Part shown: positions 54,705 through 62,882 of the stretch, one piece after another
Position numbering within the stretch: the first letter of the stretch is position 1
Layout of the letters: every line of letters begins with the position of its first letter
Origin: Castor canadensis
Lineage: Eukaryota; Chordata; Mammalia; Rodentia; Castoridae
Assembly (NCBI RefSeq): GCF_047511655.1
Contig: NC_133391.1
Coordinates: 122,210,384 to 122,274,383, forward strand
Direction of reading: 5' to 3'
Length of the DNA: 64,000 nt
Translations under genes and position numbers: made by a program
Notes under the pieces: generated by a model
Seen by the model: the letters and a program-made list of their open reading frames with translations, nothing else
Told to the model about the DNA's origin: nothing
The model's database searches: none

Positions 54705-57088
54705 CCAGTTCTTTTTAAATGCAATACAAAGATGAGGTTCTCCAAACCTCTGCTGTTCTGTAGTCCAATATACTATTTTCACATATATCATTTGACATGT
54801 AATAGTCCTACAAAGTAGCATTCTTTTTATATTTCACAGATGAAAACTAAGGACTGTGAGTGTAGCCCAGTGGAAGAATGTGTATTTAGTTTGTGCAGTC
54901 ATGGGTTCAATCCCTAGCACCCTCTCCCACAAAAAAAGTTTAGTAAAGGTTATAATTTGCCCATGATGGCACAGGTTTATATATGATACATCTTGCATTA
55001 TCTATTATGCTTTATATACATATTTTATATTATTTAAAATAGTAATGATTTGATTTTAAAACAATCAACAAAGCCATGAATTATTACTTACAGTATAAAT
55101 ATAAACCTCTGAGTGTTCGATTTAAAGGGGCAAGACATCTAGTATAAATTCTAAATCGGTAGTCAGAACTGTGGCTATTCATGGATTAATTCAACAGGCT
55201 ATCTGTGGATCTGGCAGAAACTTTTTTGTATTTAATTTTCAATAATAATGCATATTGCTTTACTATTTGCAAAAGATGGGCTCGTTAAGGATTATCACTG
55301 TGGCAGTGTTTTTTTTTCTTTTTTCTCTAATAATTATAAAATATGATTATTTTTTCAAGGTGCCAGATTAGCTGGATACATGAAAACACTTTTCAAAGCC
55401 ATCATCAACTGAGCACACTTGTGTTAACGGGAAATCCCCTGATATTCATGGCAGAAACGGCACTTGATGGACCCATATCACTGAAGCATCTGTTCTTAAT
55501 CCAAACAGGAATGTCCAGTCTTGAGTTTATCCCAGTGCACAATCTGAAAAACTTAGAAACTTTGCACCTTGGAAGCAACCATATTTCCTCCATCAAGCTC
55601 CCCAAAGACTTCCCAACAGGGAATCTGAAAGTTCTGGATTTTCAGAACAATGCTATACACTACCTCTCTAGGGAAGATCTGAACTCTCTGAAGCAGGTCA
55701 CTAACCTAAGCCTTAACTTCAATGGTAATGACATTAAAGGAATTGAGCCTGGGGCTTTCAAGTCAACAGTCTTCCAAAGTTTGAATTTTGGAGGGACTGT
55801 CAACTTGTCTGTGATATTCAGTGGTCTGCAGAACTCTACTGTTCAGTCTCTGTGGCTGGGGACATTTGAGGACACTGATGCCCAAGACCTTAGTTCAGCC
55901 ATGCTCAAGGGGCTTTGTGAAATGTCTGTGGAGAGCCTTAATCTACAGACCTATAGATTCTCTGACCTCTCCTCCACCATGTTCCAGTGCTTCACCCATC
56001 TCCAGCAACTGGACCTGACAGCTACTCACCTGACAGGATTGCCCTCTGGGATGGAGGGTATGAACTCACTCAAGAAATTAGTTCTTAATGTAAATAATTT
56101 TGACCAGTTGTGTCAAATCAATGCTGCCAGTTTCCCCTCCCTTACACACCTTTACATCAGAGGCAACATGAAGAAACTTCACCTTGGTACTGGCTGTTTA
56201 GAAAAACTAGAAAATCTTCAGAAACTCGATTTAAGCCATAGTGACATAGATGCTTCTGATTGTTGCAACCTGCAACTCAAAACCCTGCCTCACTTGCAAA
56301 GCCTGAACCTGAGCTACAACGAACCTCTTGGCCTCCAAAGCGAGGCATTCAAAGCATGTCCTCGACTGGAACTCCTGGATTTGGCCTACACTCACTTACG
56401 TGTTAATGCTGCACAAAGTCCTTTCCAAAACCTCCATCTCCTGCAGGTTCTCAATCTCTCTCACTGTCTCCTTGACACCAGCAATCAGCATCTTCTTGAA
56501 GGCCTTCTGGATCTCCGGCATTTGAACTTACAGGGGAACCACTTTCAAGATGGAAATATCCCGAAGACCAACCTTCTTCAGAAAGTGGGCAGCTTGGAGA
56601 TTCTGGTTTTATCCTCCTGTGATCTCTCTTCCATAGACCAGCAAGCCTTCAACAGCCTTGGGAAAATGCACCACGTTGACCTAAGCCACAATAGCCTGAC
56701 ATCCAATAGCATCGAAGCTCTTAGCCATCTTAAGGGAATTCACCTCAACCTGGCTGCCAATGGCATTCGAGTCATCCCATCCCATCTCCTCCCCATTTTG
56801 TCCCAGCAGAGTACTATTAATTTAAGTCACAATCCTCTGGACTGCACTTGCTCAAATATTCACTTTTTAACATGGTACAAAGAAAACATGCACAAACTCG
56901 AGGACTCAGAGGAGACCCTGTGTGCAAATCCTGAATCGCTGAGGAGGGTCAAGCTGTCCGATGTCATGCTGTCCTGTGGGATTACACCTGTGGGTGCTTT
57001 CTTTCTTGTGGTGTTTTTACTCTTGCTTGTCATTCTGCTCATTTTTGTAGTTAAATTCCTTCTCAGGTGGAAATACCAACATATTTAG
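44535..57088 (+). CDS. CD180: CD180 (RP105), TIR-less TLR-like receptor; 3-exon CDS join(44535..44624,53838..54004,55360..57088)
   Basis: The three exons join into 1,986 nt: 661 codons plus TAG, with no frameshift or internal stop. Seen: signal peptide about residues 1-23; N-terminal cysteines C28 and C39; LRR array about 54-576, with repeats such as LETLHLGSNHI, LQKLDLSHSDI and HVDLSHNSLT; C-terminal cysteine cap about 577-626 (C581, C583, C607, C625); transmembrane helix about 629-650; tail of about 11 residues ending RWKYQHI. N-glycosylation sequons include N34, N53, N70 and N78. Known for the family: CD180 with MD-1 (LY86) forms a surface complex on B cells, dendritic cells and macrophages. 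It resembles TLR4/MD-2 but has no TIR domain, drives B-cell activation when cross-linked and tempers TLR4 signalling. Residue blocks, exon borders and total length match CD180 as I recall it from human, and a TLR4 match would need a TIR domain after the helix. Introns are 9,213 bp (phase 0) and 1,355 bp (phase 2), both GT-AG. Confidence 0.97.
44741..45068 (+). mobile_element. Composite SINE, trimeric, in CD180 intron 1
   Basis: First B1-like unit 'ggggctcacacctgtaatct' ... 'gcaaaaagttagctagcaag'. Second 'gctgggcatggtgtgtatgc' ... 'atgagaccctacctg'. The tRNA-like unit is 'gctgggggcgtggttcaagt' ... with an A-rich tail. The clearest of the trimeric copies. Confidence 0.9.
45069..45956. other. 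CD180 intron 1, unassigned
   Basis: No repeat or exon-like signal recognised; short frames only. Confidence 0.4.
45957..46352 (-). mobile_element. MLT1-like LTR (MaLR), minus, in CD180 intron 1
   Basis: 'tatcagtttgctcaggtttc', 'taacaaagtgccacagacta', 'ttattctctcacagttccgg' and 'gaggcctctcttcctagttt' are the reverse complement of MLT1. The end 'aattcagcccacaacag' gives a nearly full-length LTR. Confidence 0.85.
46353..47044. other. CD180 intron 1, unassigned
   Basis: No repeat recognised. Confidence 0.4.
47338..47653 (+). mobile_element. Composite SINE, trimeric, inserted in the L1M copy
   Basis: First B1-like unit 'tgcctgtaatcctagctatt' ... 'cctgggcaaaaagtttatga'. Second is diverged 'cataagatggtacaatcctg' ... 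'caacctgggcataaatgcaa'. The tRNA-like unit is 'ggctggggacatggctcaag' ... 'aattcaaaccccactacatg' and an A-tail. Confidence 0.85.
48131..48212 (-). mobile_element. ID-like SINE, minus, inserted in the L1M copy
   Basis: 'taggaccttgcacacactag' and 'gcaactgagctaaagg' are the reverse complement of a tRNA-like SINE. Confidence 0.75.
48658..48738 (-). mobile_element. tRNA-like SINE monomer, minus
   Basis: 'ggcagtactggggtttgaac' at the left and 'cctgagccacacctttagcc' at the right are the reversed ends of the tRNA-like unit. Confidence 0.8.
48878..48914 (+). repeat. (GA)n microsatellite, imperfect
   Basis: GA units broken by 'agaagg'. Confidence 0.9.
48915..52259. other. CD180 intron 1, unassigned
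   Basis: No exon-like ORF with splice signals and no clear repeat. The 107-112 codon frames at 49545-49883 (minus) and 50468-50791 (plus) lack domains. Confidence 0.4.
52260..52984 (-). mobile_element. Old L1/HAL1-type fragment, minus, in CD180 intron 1
   Basis: 'agcaaaccccaagcatcctg', 'tctaaaagaataacgacgtt' and 'gtgctcaaagttccctgaca' match the reversed 3' part of an old L1 family I know but cannot name exactly. A TC run lies at 52669-52699. Confidence 0.6.
52669..52699 (+). repeat. (TC)n microsatellite, imperfect
   Basis: CT units with one 'ccct' interruption. Confidence 0.9.
52985..53125 (+). mobile_element. B1-like SINE in CD180 intron 1
   Basis: 'ctgggcctggtggtatatgc', 'cctataatcccactacctgg' and 'ttcaaggccagcttaggcta' form a B1 monomer with an AAAAG-rich tail. 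Confidence 0.85.
53150..53171 (+). repeat. (CA)n microsatellite
   Basis: About ten CA units after the B1 tail. Confidence 0.9.
53175..53520 (-). mobile_element. Old L1-like fragment next to CD180 exon 2
   Basis: 'actatgtcttggatgtcact', 'ccacattgatggattccctg' and 'ggttattgtcaatcttttgt' resemble reversed L1M sequence. It ends about 320 bp before exon 2. Confidence 0.5.
53838..54004 (+). CDS. CD180: CD180 coding exon 2 (N-terminal cap and first LRRs)
   Basis: The exon is 167 nt and follows the acceptor TTTCTTTCATCAG. It encodes residues 31-85 plus two bases of codon 86, starting KEANKTYNCENLDLSEIP, the LRRNT cap with C39. The first LRR segments follow, ending in ...NLTFLDLT. Sequons lie at N34, N53, N70 and N78. 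The donor is GTATGT at 54005; codon 86 (AG|G, Arg) is split across intron 2. An open frame runs from 53706 into the intron at 54050, but the flanking parts are intronic: the acceptor and donor fit the known CD180 exon limits. Confidence 0.95.
54668..54703 (+). repeat. (TG)18 microsatellite in CD180 intron 2
   Basis: Eighteen uninterrupted TG units. Confidence 0.95.
54846..54942 (+). mobile_element. ID-like SINE in CD180 intron 2
   Basis: 'gtgagtgtagcccagtggaa' and 'atgggttcaatccctagcac' followed by a short A-run. Confidence 0.8.
55360..57088 (+). CDS. CD180: CD180 coding exon 3 (LRR ectodomain, TM, tail)
   Basis: The exon begins after TTTTTTCAAG with one G completing Arg86, then CQISWIHEN. 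It encodes residues 87-661 and ends at TAG 57086-57088. It carries most of the roughly 20 LRRs, the LRRCT cap (first Cys pair C581/C583), the hydrophobic helix starting VGAFFLVVFLLLLVILL and the tail RWKYQHI. Further sequons lie in the LRRs, for example in LNLSYNE, LNLSHC and INLSHNP. An ATG at 55343 is in frame but lies in intron 2 upstream of the acceptor, so it is not the start. No TIR sequence follows the membrane helix, as expected for CD180. Confidence 0.97.
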
Positions 57089-57580
57089 TGCTAAAGGCTT
57101 TCCAGGGAAGACTGAAAAATGTGTTTAGCAAAATTGCCCTAAGTGAAGAAACTGTCATCTGTTGGTGACCATGACCATTTTTTGGTGACCAGACTTTTCA
57201 GATTGGCTCCTGGAGTTGGCTGGGATTGAGTTGCTTTTCTGAGCTTCTTACATTTGTGAGTCCTCCATGGAGGGTAAAGTGACAGGGACCAGAGCTCTCT
57301 ATGAGAGCCACAGAGTCATTTCCTCATGGGGAAGGTGGGTGGGAGCTGAGGGATGAGGAACCCACCAGGAGCAGCACTTCCCACTCTGCCTGAAAGGACA
57401 GCACTAAGGCAAACCCCACCCCCCTACTCTATCGCTCTCTGAAGCTGAACTCTCAGTAATGCAGCCATTTGGGCAAATTAGTCCAGGACAGAGTCTCAGT
57501 GCTTATTTTAAATGAAAAAAGAAAAATGTAATGAATTTAAAAAAAAAAGACTAAGAAATAAACCTTGCTCTCAAATAGAC
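57089..57580 (+). other. CD180: CD180 3' untranslated region (inferred)
   Basis: This sequence runs from the TAG stop to a little past the first clear polyadenylation hexamer. It has no coding frame that continues CD180 and no recognisable interspersed repeat. An A-rich run lies at 57539-57548. The end is placed 15-20 nt after AATAAA and is approximate. Confidence 0.6.
57557..57562 (+). promoter_or_regulatory. Polyadenylation signal AATAAA for CD180
   Basis: Canonical AATAAA about 470 nt after the CD180 stop, within 'aagaaataaacc'. Cleavage would be expected near 57575-57585. Just downstream is an AAT microsatellite (57646-57680). Confidence 0.6.
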
Positions 57581-57645
57581 TTCATTTATCTCCTTAATTC
57601 TTAGGTTTCTGAGCTCTCTATAATACCCTCCGGTACAAATCACTA

Positions 57646-57646
57646 C

Positions 57647-57680
<34 letters not shown>
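57646..57680 (+). repeat. (AAT)n microsatellite just 3' of CD180
   Basis: About eleven AAT units, starting some 85 bp after AATAAA. Confidence 0.95.
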
Positions 57681-57681
<1 letters not shown>

Positions 57682-58235
57682 TAAAAGAGCCCTCTTTATT
57701 CCTGAAGTTTAGGATTTCAGCTGTCTCTCTCACTTCATACCCAGGGAGGCTCCATTCTGCCTGTCTGGAGTACTGGCTCTTGTGTTGCAGAGCCAGCTTC
57801 CAGGTGGGCTGTGGTCCAAAATGCTCTTCTCCCCTGGGTGTCTGGGCCTTAGAAGCCCCTCTCCCTTAGGAACAGGGAGATAAAAGGTGGTTTGGTTCCC
57901 AAGCAGCCCTTCAAAAGCCTATTCACCGGGAAAGTATTTGAGAGCACACATTTACAAAGGAGCGTCCTGGCGAGGTCTTTCCTGCACACTAGCTGTGAGA
58001 AGCACAATAAGGCTAGCTTCTTGAGAAGTGTTTTCTGGAAGTGTCAGCAAAGCCCATTCCAGGGACAAGCAGGGGACAGGGCCATTGAATGAGGACAGAC
58101 AAAGAGGGCAGGGCAGCTGACAATGTCACAACTTAGGTCTTTCTAAGACCCAAAGAATCCCACTGATCCAGGCCTTAATCTTCTGAGGTCTGAACTTCTG
58201 GACAAACTTATTGGAGCTCAAGTACTAGACTGCTG
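57681..58235. other. Intergenic, nothing recognised
   Basis: No gene or clear repeat. Confidence 0.4.
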
Positions 58236-58386
58236 TGTTTCTGTTTGTTTTTTGAGACAGAAGCTCAGTGTGTGGCCCAGGCTGGCATGGAATTCACTAT
58301 GTAGCCTAGGCTAGCCTCCAACTCAAAATCCTCTTACCTCAGCCTCCTAAGTGCTAGGATTGCAGATGTGCACCACAATACCTTCA
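58236..58386 (-). mobile_element. B1-like SINE, minus
   Basis: 'ttttttgagacagaagctca', 'ggcccaggctggcatggaat' and 'ctaagtgctaggattgcaga' are a full reversed B1. Confidence 0.9.
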
Positions 58387-58828
58387 GATGCTGTGTTTAT
58401 AGTCACCCTTCTCCTCTGTATCTATGTATTCAAAAACTATGGATCAACAATGTTTTAAAAAATTATATGTATACTGAATATGTACAGGCTTTGTTCATAT
58501 TATTCCCTAAGTAATATTGTATAACAACTGTTTACATAGTCTTTATATTGTATTAAATGTTATAAGTAAATCTAAAGATGATTTAAAGAATATGGGAGGA
58601 TCATGTAGGTTGTATACAAATACTATGCCACTTTATATGTGGCTTGGACATCTGAGGGTTTTGGTATCTATGAGGAGTTCCTGGGACCAATCTCCCCCCA
58701 TGGAAACTAACAGACAACTGTATAAGGCCTTCATTCAATTCTACAACCAATTTTAGGTTAGAGATGGTAACAATCGTTAGGAAATTCTGAATATCAATAA
58801 GAATTGATCAATTTTAAAATCCAATCAG

Positions 58829-58912
58829 AGGGTTGGGGTATGACTCAAGTGGTAGAGCACTTGCCTAGCATGTGTGAAGCCCTGGGTTCATCCCCAGTAG
58901 CGTAAACAAAGA
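58829..58912 (+). mobile_element. tRNA-like SINE monomer
   Basis: 'gggttggggtatgactcaag' and 'gccctgggttcatccccagt' with an A-rich end. Confidence 0.85.
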
Positions 58913-59571
58913 AAGACAATCTAGTCAGAATTTGCTAGCTCTTAGGTTAAGAGACAAATAGTGGGCTATGATAACAGTGATAAGGCAGGAAACTCCTCAT
59001 CTTTCCTTCACCCCAGGAAAAGCAGGACAGGCAGGGCCACTGCAGTGGGGGAACCCCTCTCCTTCTGGGGGACTTCAGGACTTTTCACTTGCCCTTTCCT
59101 TTGCCTGGACGATGCTGCAGTCAGTCTCCATATGGCTGGTTCCCAAGCACCCGTGAGATTTCACGGTTTTCTCTTCCCTGTCAATTCAAACCAAGCCATG
59201 CCACACCCAGTGAGATTTCTGGCACCTTAATTGTCTTCTTGTGCTCATCAGTGTATGGAATTATCTTTCTCACTTGTTGCAATTTGTCTATCTCATCCTC
59301 TCCCCCCAAATGTAAGCCCAGTGAGAGACTGTCTGCCCAAGGATGTTCTAGAACATGGATGTGGTAAGGGTTCAATATATTAACGATTGTTGACATGTTG
59401 TCTGGCCTCTGATCCCTGTGCCTTTGTCAGCACCTACTTTTGCTCCACGCCCCCCATGCCCATATCCACCTACCCTTAGCTTCCATCAACATCTCCAGTG
59501 TTTCCTAGGCCTCCCACATGCGCTTCTCACCAGAATTATTCAAGCCAATTAAAAAAAAACTAGATTCCAGG
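58913..59571. other. Intergenic, nothing recognised
   Basis: Several overlapping 60-90 codon plus frames at 58961-59367 without recognisable domains. Confidence 0.4.
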
Positions 59572-59650
59572 CTTGTGGAGTTGCTAAATAGTAGAGAACC
59601 TGTCTAGCAAGTTCAAGGCCCTGAGTTCAAATCCCAGTGCCACAAAAATA
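59572..59650 (+). mobile_element. tRNA-like SINE monomer, diverged
   Basis: 'gcttgtggagttgctaaata' and 'gagttcaaatcccagtgcca'. Possible short flanking duplication around 'gattc' (59563 and 59653). Confidence 0.75.
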
Positions 59651-59779
59651 TGGATTCTAAAGAGTAATAGAAGGGAGAATATGGCCAAAGTACATTATAT
59701 TTATAGATGGAAAGGTCATGGTGAATTCCTTTATTACATGCAATTTATTATATGGAAAAAAAAAAAAAAAACCTCCCAT

Positions 59780-59988
59780 CCAGGTGCCAGTGGCTTACAC
59801 CTGTAATCCTAGCTACTTGGAAGTCTGAGATTGGGAGGACTGTGTTTTGAGCCAACCCAGGCAACTGGTTTGTGAGACCCCATGAAAATGGGGATAGAGA
59901 TGTAGTTCAAGTGGTAGAGCACCTAGTTTGTAAGCATAAAGTCCTGAGTTTAAACCTCAGTCCCACCAAAACAAAACAAAAAACTAAA
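59780..59988 (+). mobile_element. Dimeric SINE, B1-like + tRNA-like
   Basis: 'ccagtggcttacacctgtaa' ... 'ttgtgagaccccatg', then 'ggggatagagatgtagttca' ... 'taaacctcagtcccaccaaa'. A 15-A run precedes it. Confidence 0.85.
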
Positions 59989-59999
59989 AACTGGATTCC

Positions 60000-60152
60000 T
60001 GGCTGGGCACAGTGACACCTGCCTGTAATCCTAGCACTCATGGGACAGGAAGATTGTGAGTTCAAGGTCAACCTGGGCTATATAATGAGACCCTATCTCA
60101 GAAAAACTAAAAAAAGAAAAGTAAAAAAACCCAAACCAAAACAAAAAAAAGA
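60000..60152 (+). mobile_element. B1-like SINE
   Basis: 'ggctgggcacagtgacacct', 'gagttcaaggtcaacctggg' and 'gagaccctatctcagaaaaa' with a long A-rich tail. Confidence 0.9.
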
Positions 60153-61319
60153 ACTGAATTCCTGTGTCTATCCCCAGATATTAAGATTCTATTGGACTAG
60201 GTTGGCCCTGGATTCCCAGGCAAATGACTGACCCCTTATAAAATCCTTCTGGATTCTTAATAAGTGTATTCCTCCTACTCAGAGTATAAAAGGTCTGACT
60301 GTAAGAATGTAATCTCAAACAACACCAGCCCACTGTGTTCCCTGTGTTTTTTTGTCAAATGTCAGCTCTTTCCAGCCTTAGATATTTAGGCTGCAGATTG
60401 GAAATTCTAGTTCCTCACCTACTGCCCCATAGTCGCACTGTCCTCAATAATATCCAATGTGTAACTTTGTAGAAAATCTCTAATCTGGTTTCAGGCTACA
60501 GTGTCTCCACCATGGCTAGACCTAGCTGCCTGTCTTGCTTTCATTTATCCTCTGTGCTCCCCTTCCACGTGATGTGACTTGTGTTTTGTAACTGCACCTG
60601 ATCTAAGGTTCTGTTACAGTTCCTCTGCTTTAAGCAACAGTAAATTCACCCCACAAAGTCAGAAAGGGAGCTTTTTGATGGCTGCTGTCAATTTTATTGC
60701 TTTATCCGGTTACTAGGATAGAATCTGTAGACCTGGTGTGTTTATTGGCTTTATGTATTGCACGTTGTTGCTGCTCTGACAAGCTACTCCTATAAAAATG
60801 TGTTATTATTGCATGATGGAGCTAGGTGAGCTGACCCTGCATTTCACAGTGTACTGAAGCAAATAGCATTGAAGTCCATAAAAGCTGACTGGCCTCCATC
60901 ACAGAGAACTCTCTGTGTGAGCTGCAACTCCTATAATCTGGAAAAGAATTATACCTTTCCCTGTGCCAGCAGCCTCTGCTATTAACTGAGCAAAGCACAG
61001 CCCCAAATACAGGCATTACCTGAAAAATTCCAAAACAGGACTCTGTTCTATCATTCTTCCTGTTCAACTCTCCGATAAGCATCAACTGTAATTTTGAAGT
61101 TTACAAAAGAATGAAATAACTGTCTTTTTAATGTTTTCTTAGTATAGAATATGAGAAGGCTAAGTGGCAGTGTTTCTATCTGCTCTGAATGCTGAAGAGG
61201 AACTTGAATTACATGTGGTTAGCTCTAAGCTAACCACATGGGAGTCAATTGCCTGATACATTGAGAGTTTGAATCTGTAACACAGCAGGAGTTAGCCTGG
61301 GGTCTGCAGAGGAATGGAC
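60153..61319. other. Intergenic, mostly unassigned
   Basis: A short stretch at 60165-60230 resembles the hAT-like remnant at 61.4 kb. No gene supported. Confidence 0.4.
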
Positions 61320-61460
61320 CAGCCCAGTGTGGTTTCCAAGCTCAGCTGAACACCAAAATAATCTGGGGAATCTTTACAAACTAGATATCTGTGCCCCACT
61401 TCTAGATACTGGCTTCTGTTAGACTTGGGTTGGCCTTGGATTCTTGGCCAAATGAAAAAT
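61320..61460 (+). mobile_element. hAT-Charlie-like remnant
   Basis: 'aataatctggggaatcttta', 'ctgtgccccacttctagata' and 'agacttgggttggccttgga' resemble MER5/MER58-type elements. Weak. Confidence 0.4.
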
Positions 61461-61624
61461 CCTTTCCTAATTAATTTTATCAACCAACAGTAGAAACACA
61501 TTAGGCTCCATGAGTCAAATGAGCTGGAGATCTTCTCCCTTTCCCATGAGAAGAAGTCTCTCAGCAAAAGCGAGACAAAAGCACTGCAGAGCCCTCAAAC
61601 GAAGGGACATTTCATTTGTCCCTT

Positions 61625-61638
61625 CTGCCACCTGCTGG
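61625..61638 (-). promoter_or_regulatory. CTCF-like motif (minus), full core match
   Basis: The minus strand reads CCAGCAGGTGGCAG, matching all 14 positions of CCASYAGRKGGCRS. It lies outside recognised repeats, about 4.1 kb past the CD180 polyadenylation signal. Confidence 0.5.
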
Positions 61639-62129
61639 GCTACCAGACTCTGCTCCTGAAACCTCCCTGCTCTCCCTCCTAGGCCTACCCACTCCCAGCA
61701 CATGCTCACTGTTTTTAATTTGGAATCATTTATTGAATACCATTTCATTTTAAAATGAGGGAATTAATCTACAGATTGTATTTCAAAGTAGTGACTGATC
61801 ATAAAGATCAGGCAGTAAAATTCATTAAAGACCCTCCATCTTTCCTCCCCATCTTTAGTTAATGTTCTCTGAGCGCCTAACTGTTCAAGATGTGGTACTA
61901 GATCCTGCAGAGGTAAGTAAAGGGCACGTGACCACAGAGAGAGCATCCAACCATTCACCTCTTCCTCCTCCATTCATGTTGGCACAAGGGCTTTCTAAAT
62001 CGCTGGAGCCCCCTTTTCTCTTTCTCTCTTCCTTAGAAATAACCTAAATATAGAAATAAGTGATTAAATAAATTTGGGGATGGTCTGAATAAATGGGAGA
62101 TATTCCCCACTCTCAGGAGGAACAACTTA
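61639..62129. other. Intergenic, nothing recognised
   Basis: No gene or clear repeat. Confidence 0.4.
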
Positions 62130-62580
62130 GTACTATAAGCATGCCAATTCAATCAGCAATCAGAGAAACACCATTAAAATGAGATAAACTTTTATACTGG
62201 CAAAGAGAGAACGGTAGATAAGAGTGTAGATGGGATGTGGGGTTATTGGAGCTGAATGTTCCACTTAAGGGGGTGTAGACTGGTAAGCCCTTCTAGGACC
62301 ATTTGGCAACAGTTATTCAAATTAAATATGTGACCCACAAGTTCTCCTCTGAGGTTGTATCCCAAGAAAGTTTCACATGTCTACAAAGACGTTCACCCCA
62401 GCATTGTTTATGGAGTGGGGAGTTCATAGCAATTTGAGTGTCATCACTAGGAAAGTAGATAAGGGAAGATATACAGCACCAGGCCTTATACAGAGCTTAG
62501 AAGCAATGAAGGAGACACAGTCACGCTGTATCTTTAATACTATTAAAGAAAAACTTTAAGCAAATTAAATTTAACAGTTT
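62130..62580 (+). mobile_element. Old L1 fragment, plus strand
   Basis: 'cattaaaatgagataaactt', 'tgggatgtggggttattgga' and 'aaagacgttcaccccagcat' follow the L1 ORF2 3' order, strongly diverged. Confidence 0.6.
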
Positions 62581-62821
62581 TTTGAGTAAAGGATTCATGA
62601 ATTTGGTACACTCTGAACCAGCAGAGGTTCAGAGAGCTCCACCCAGCTGCATGCAGCAGTATTTGAGACAGAAAAAAGAAGTGATAAATACACCTTGATT
62701 GGTTACAGCAGTTTTTGCCTTATTTAGGCATGGTATATTGAGGTGTTTGCCTTACATGACATAGTCGGATCATTTGACAGCCTGTGATTGGCTGAAATTC
62801 AGCTGTTTTACATGTACCTTC

Positions 62822-62882
62822 TTCTTGAGCCACATTCCCAGCTCCTTTTTTTTTTTTTTTTGCGGTACTGGGGTACTGGAGT
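62822..62882 (-). mobile_element. Broken tRNA-like SINE ends around a poly-T
   Basis: 'cttgagccacattcccagct' (reversed 5' end), then about 17 T, then 'gcggtactggggtactgg' (reversed 3' end of a second unit). Two partial copies side by side. Confidence 0.5.

Larger units (their letters stand above)
54005..55359 (+). other. CD180: CD180 intron 2
   Basis: A 1,355-bp GT-AG intron (GTATGT ... TTTTTTCAAG), phase 2. It holds a TG repeat and one ID-like SINE; the rest is AT-rich. Confidence 0.9.

Noticed and set aside
55343-55359. ATG at 55343 as the start of a 581-codon protein
   Set aside because: It lies in intron 2 upstream of the acceptor. Exons 1 and 2 supply the signal peptide and first LRRs.
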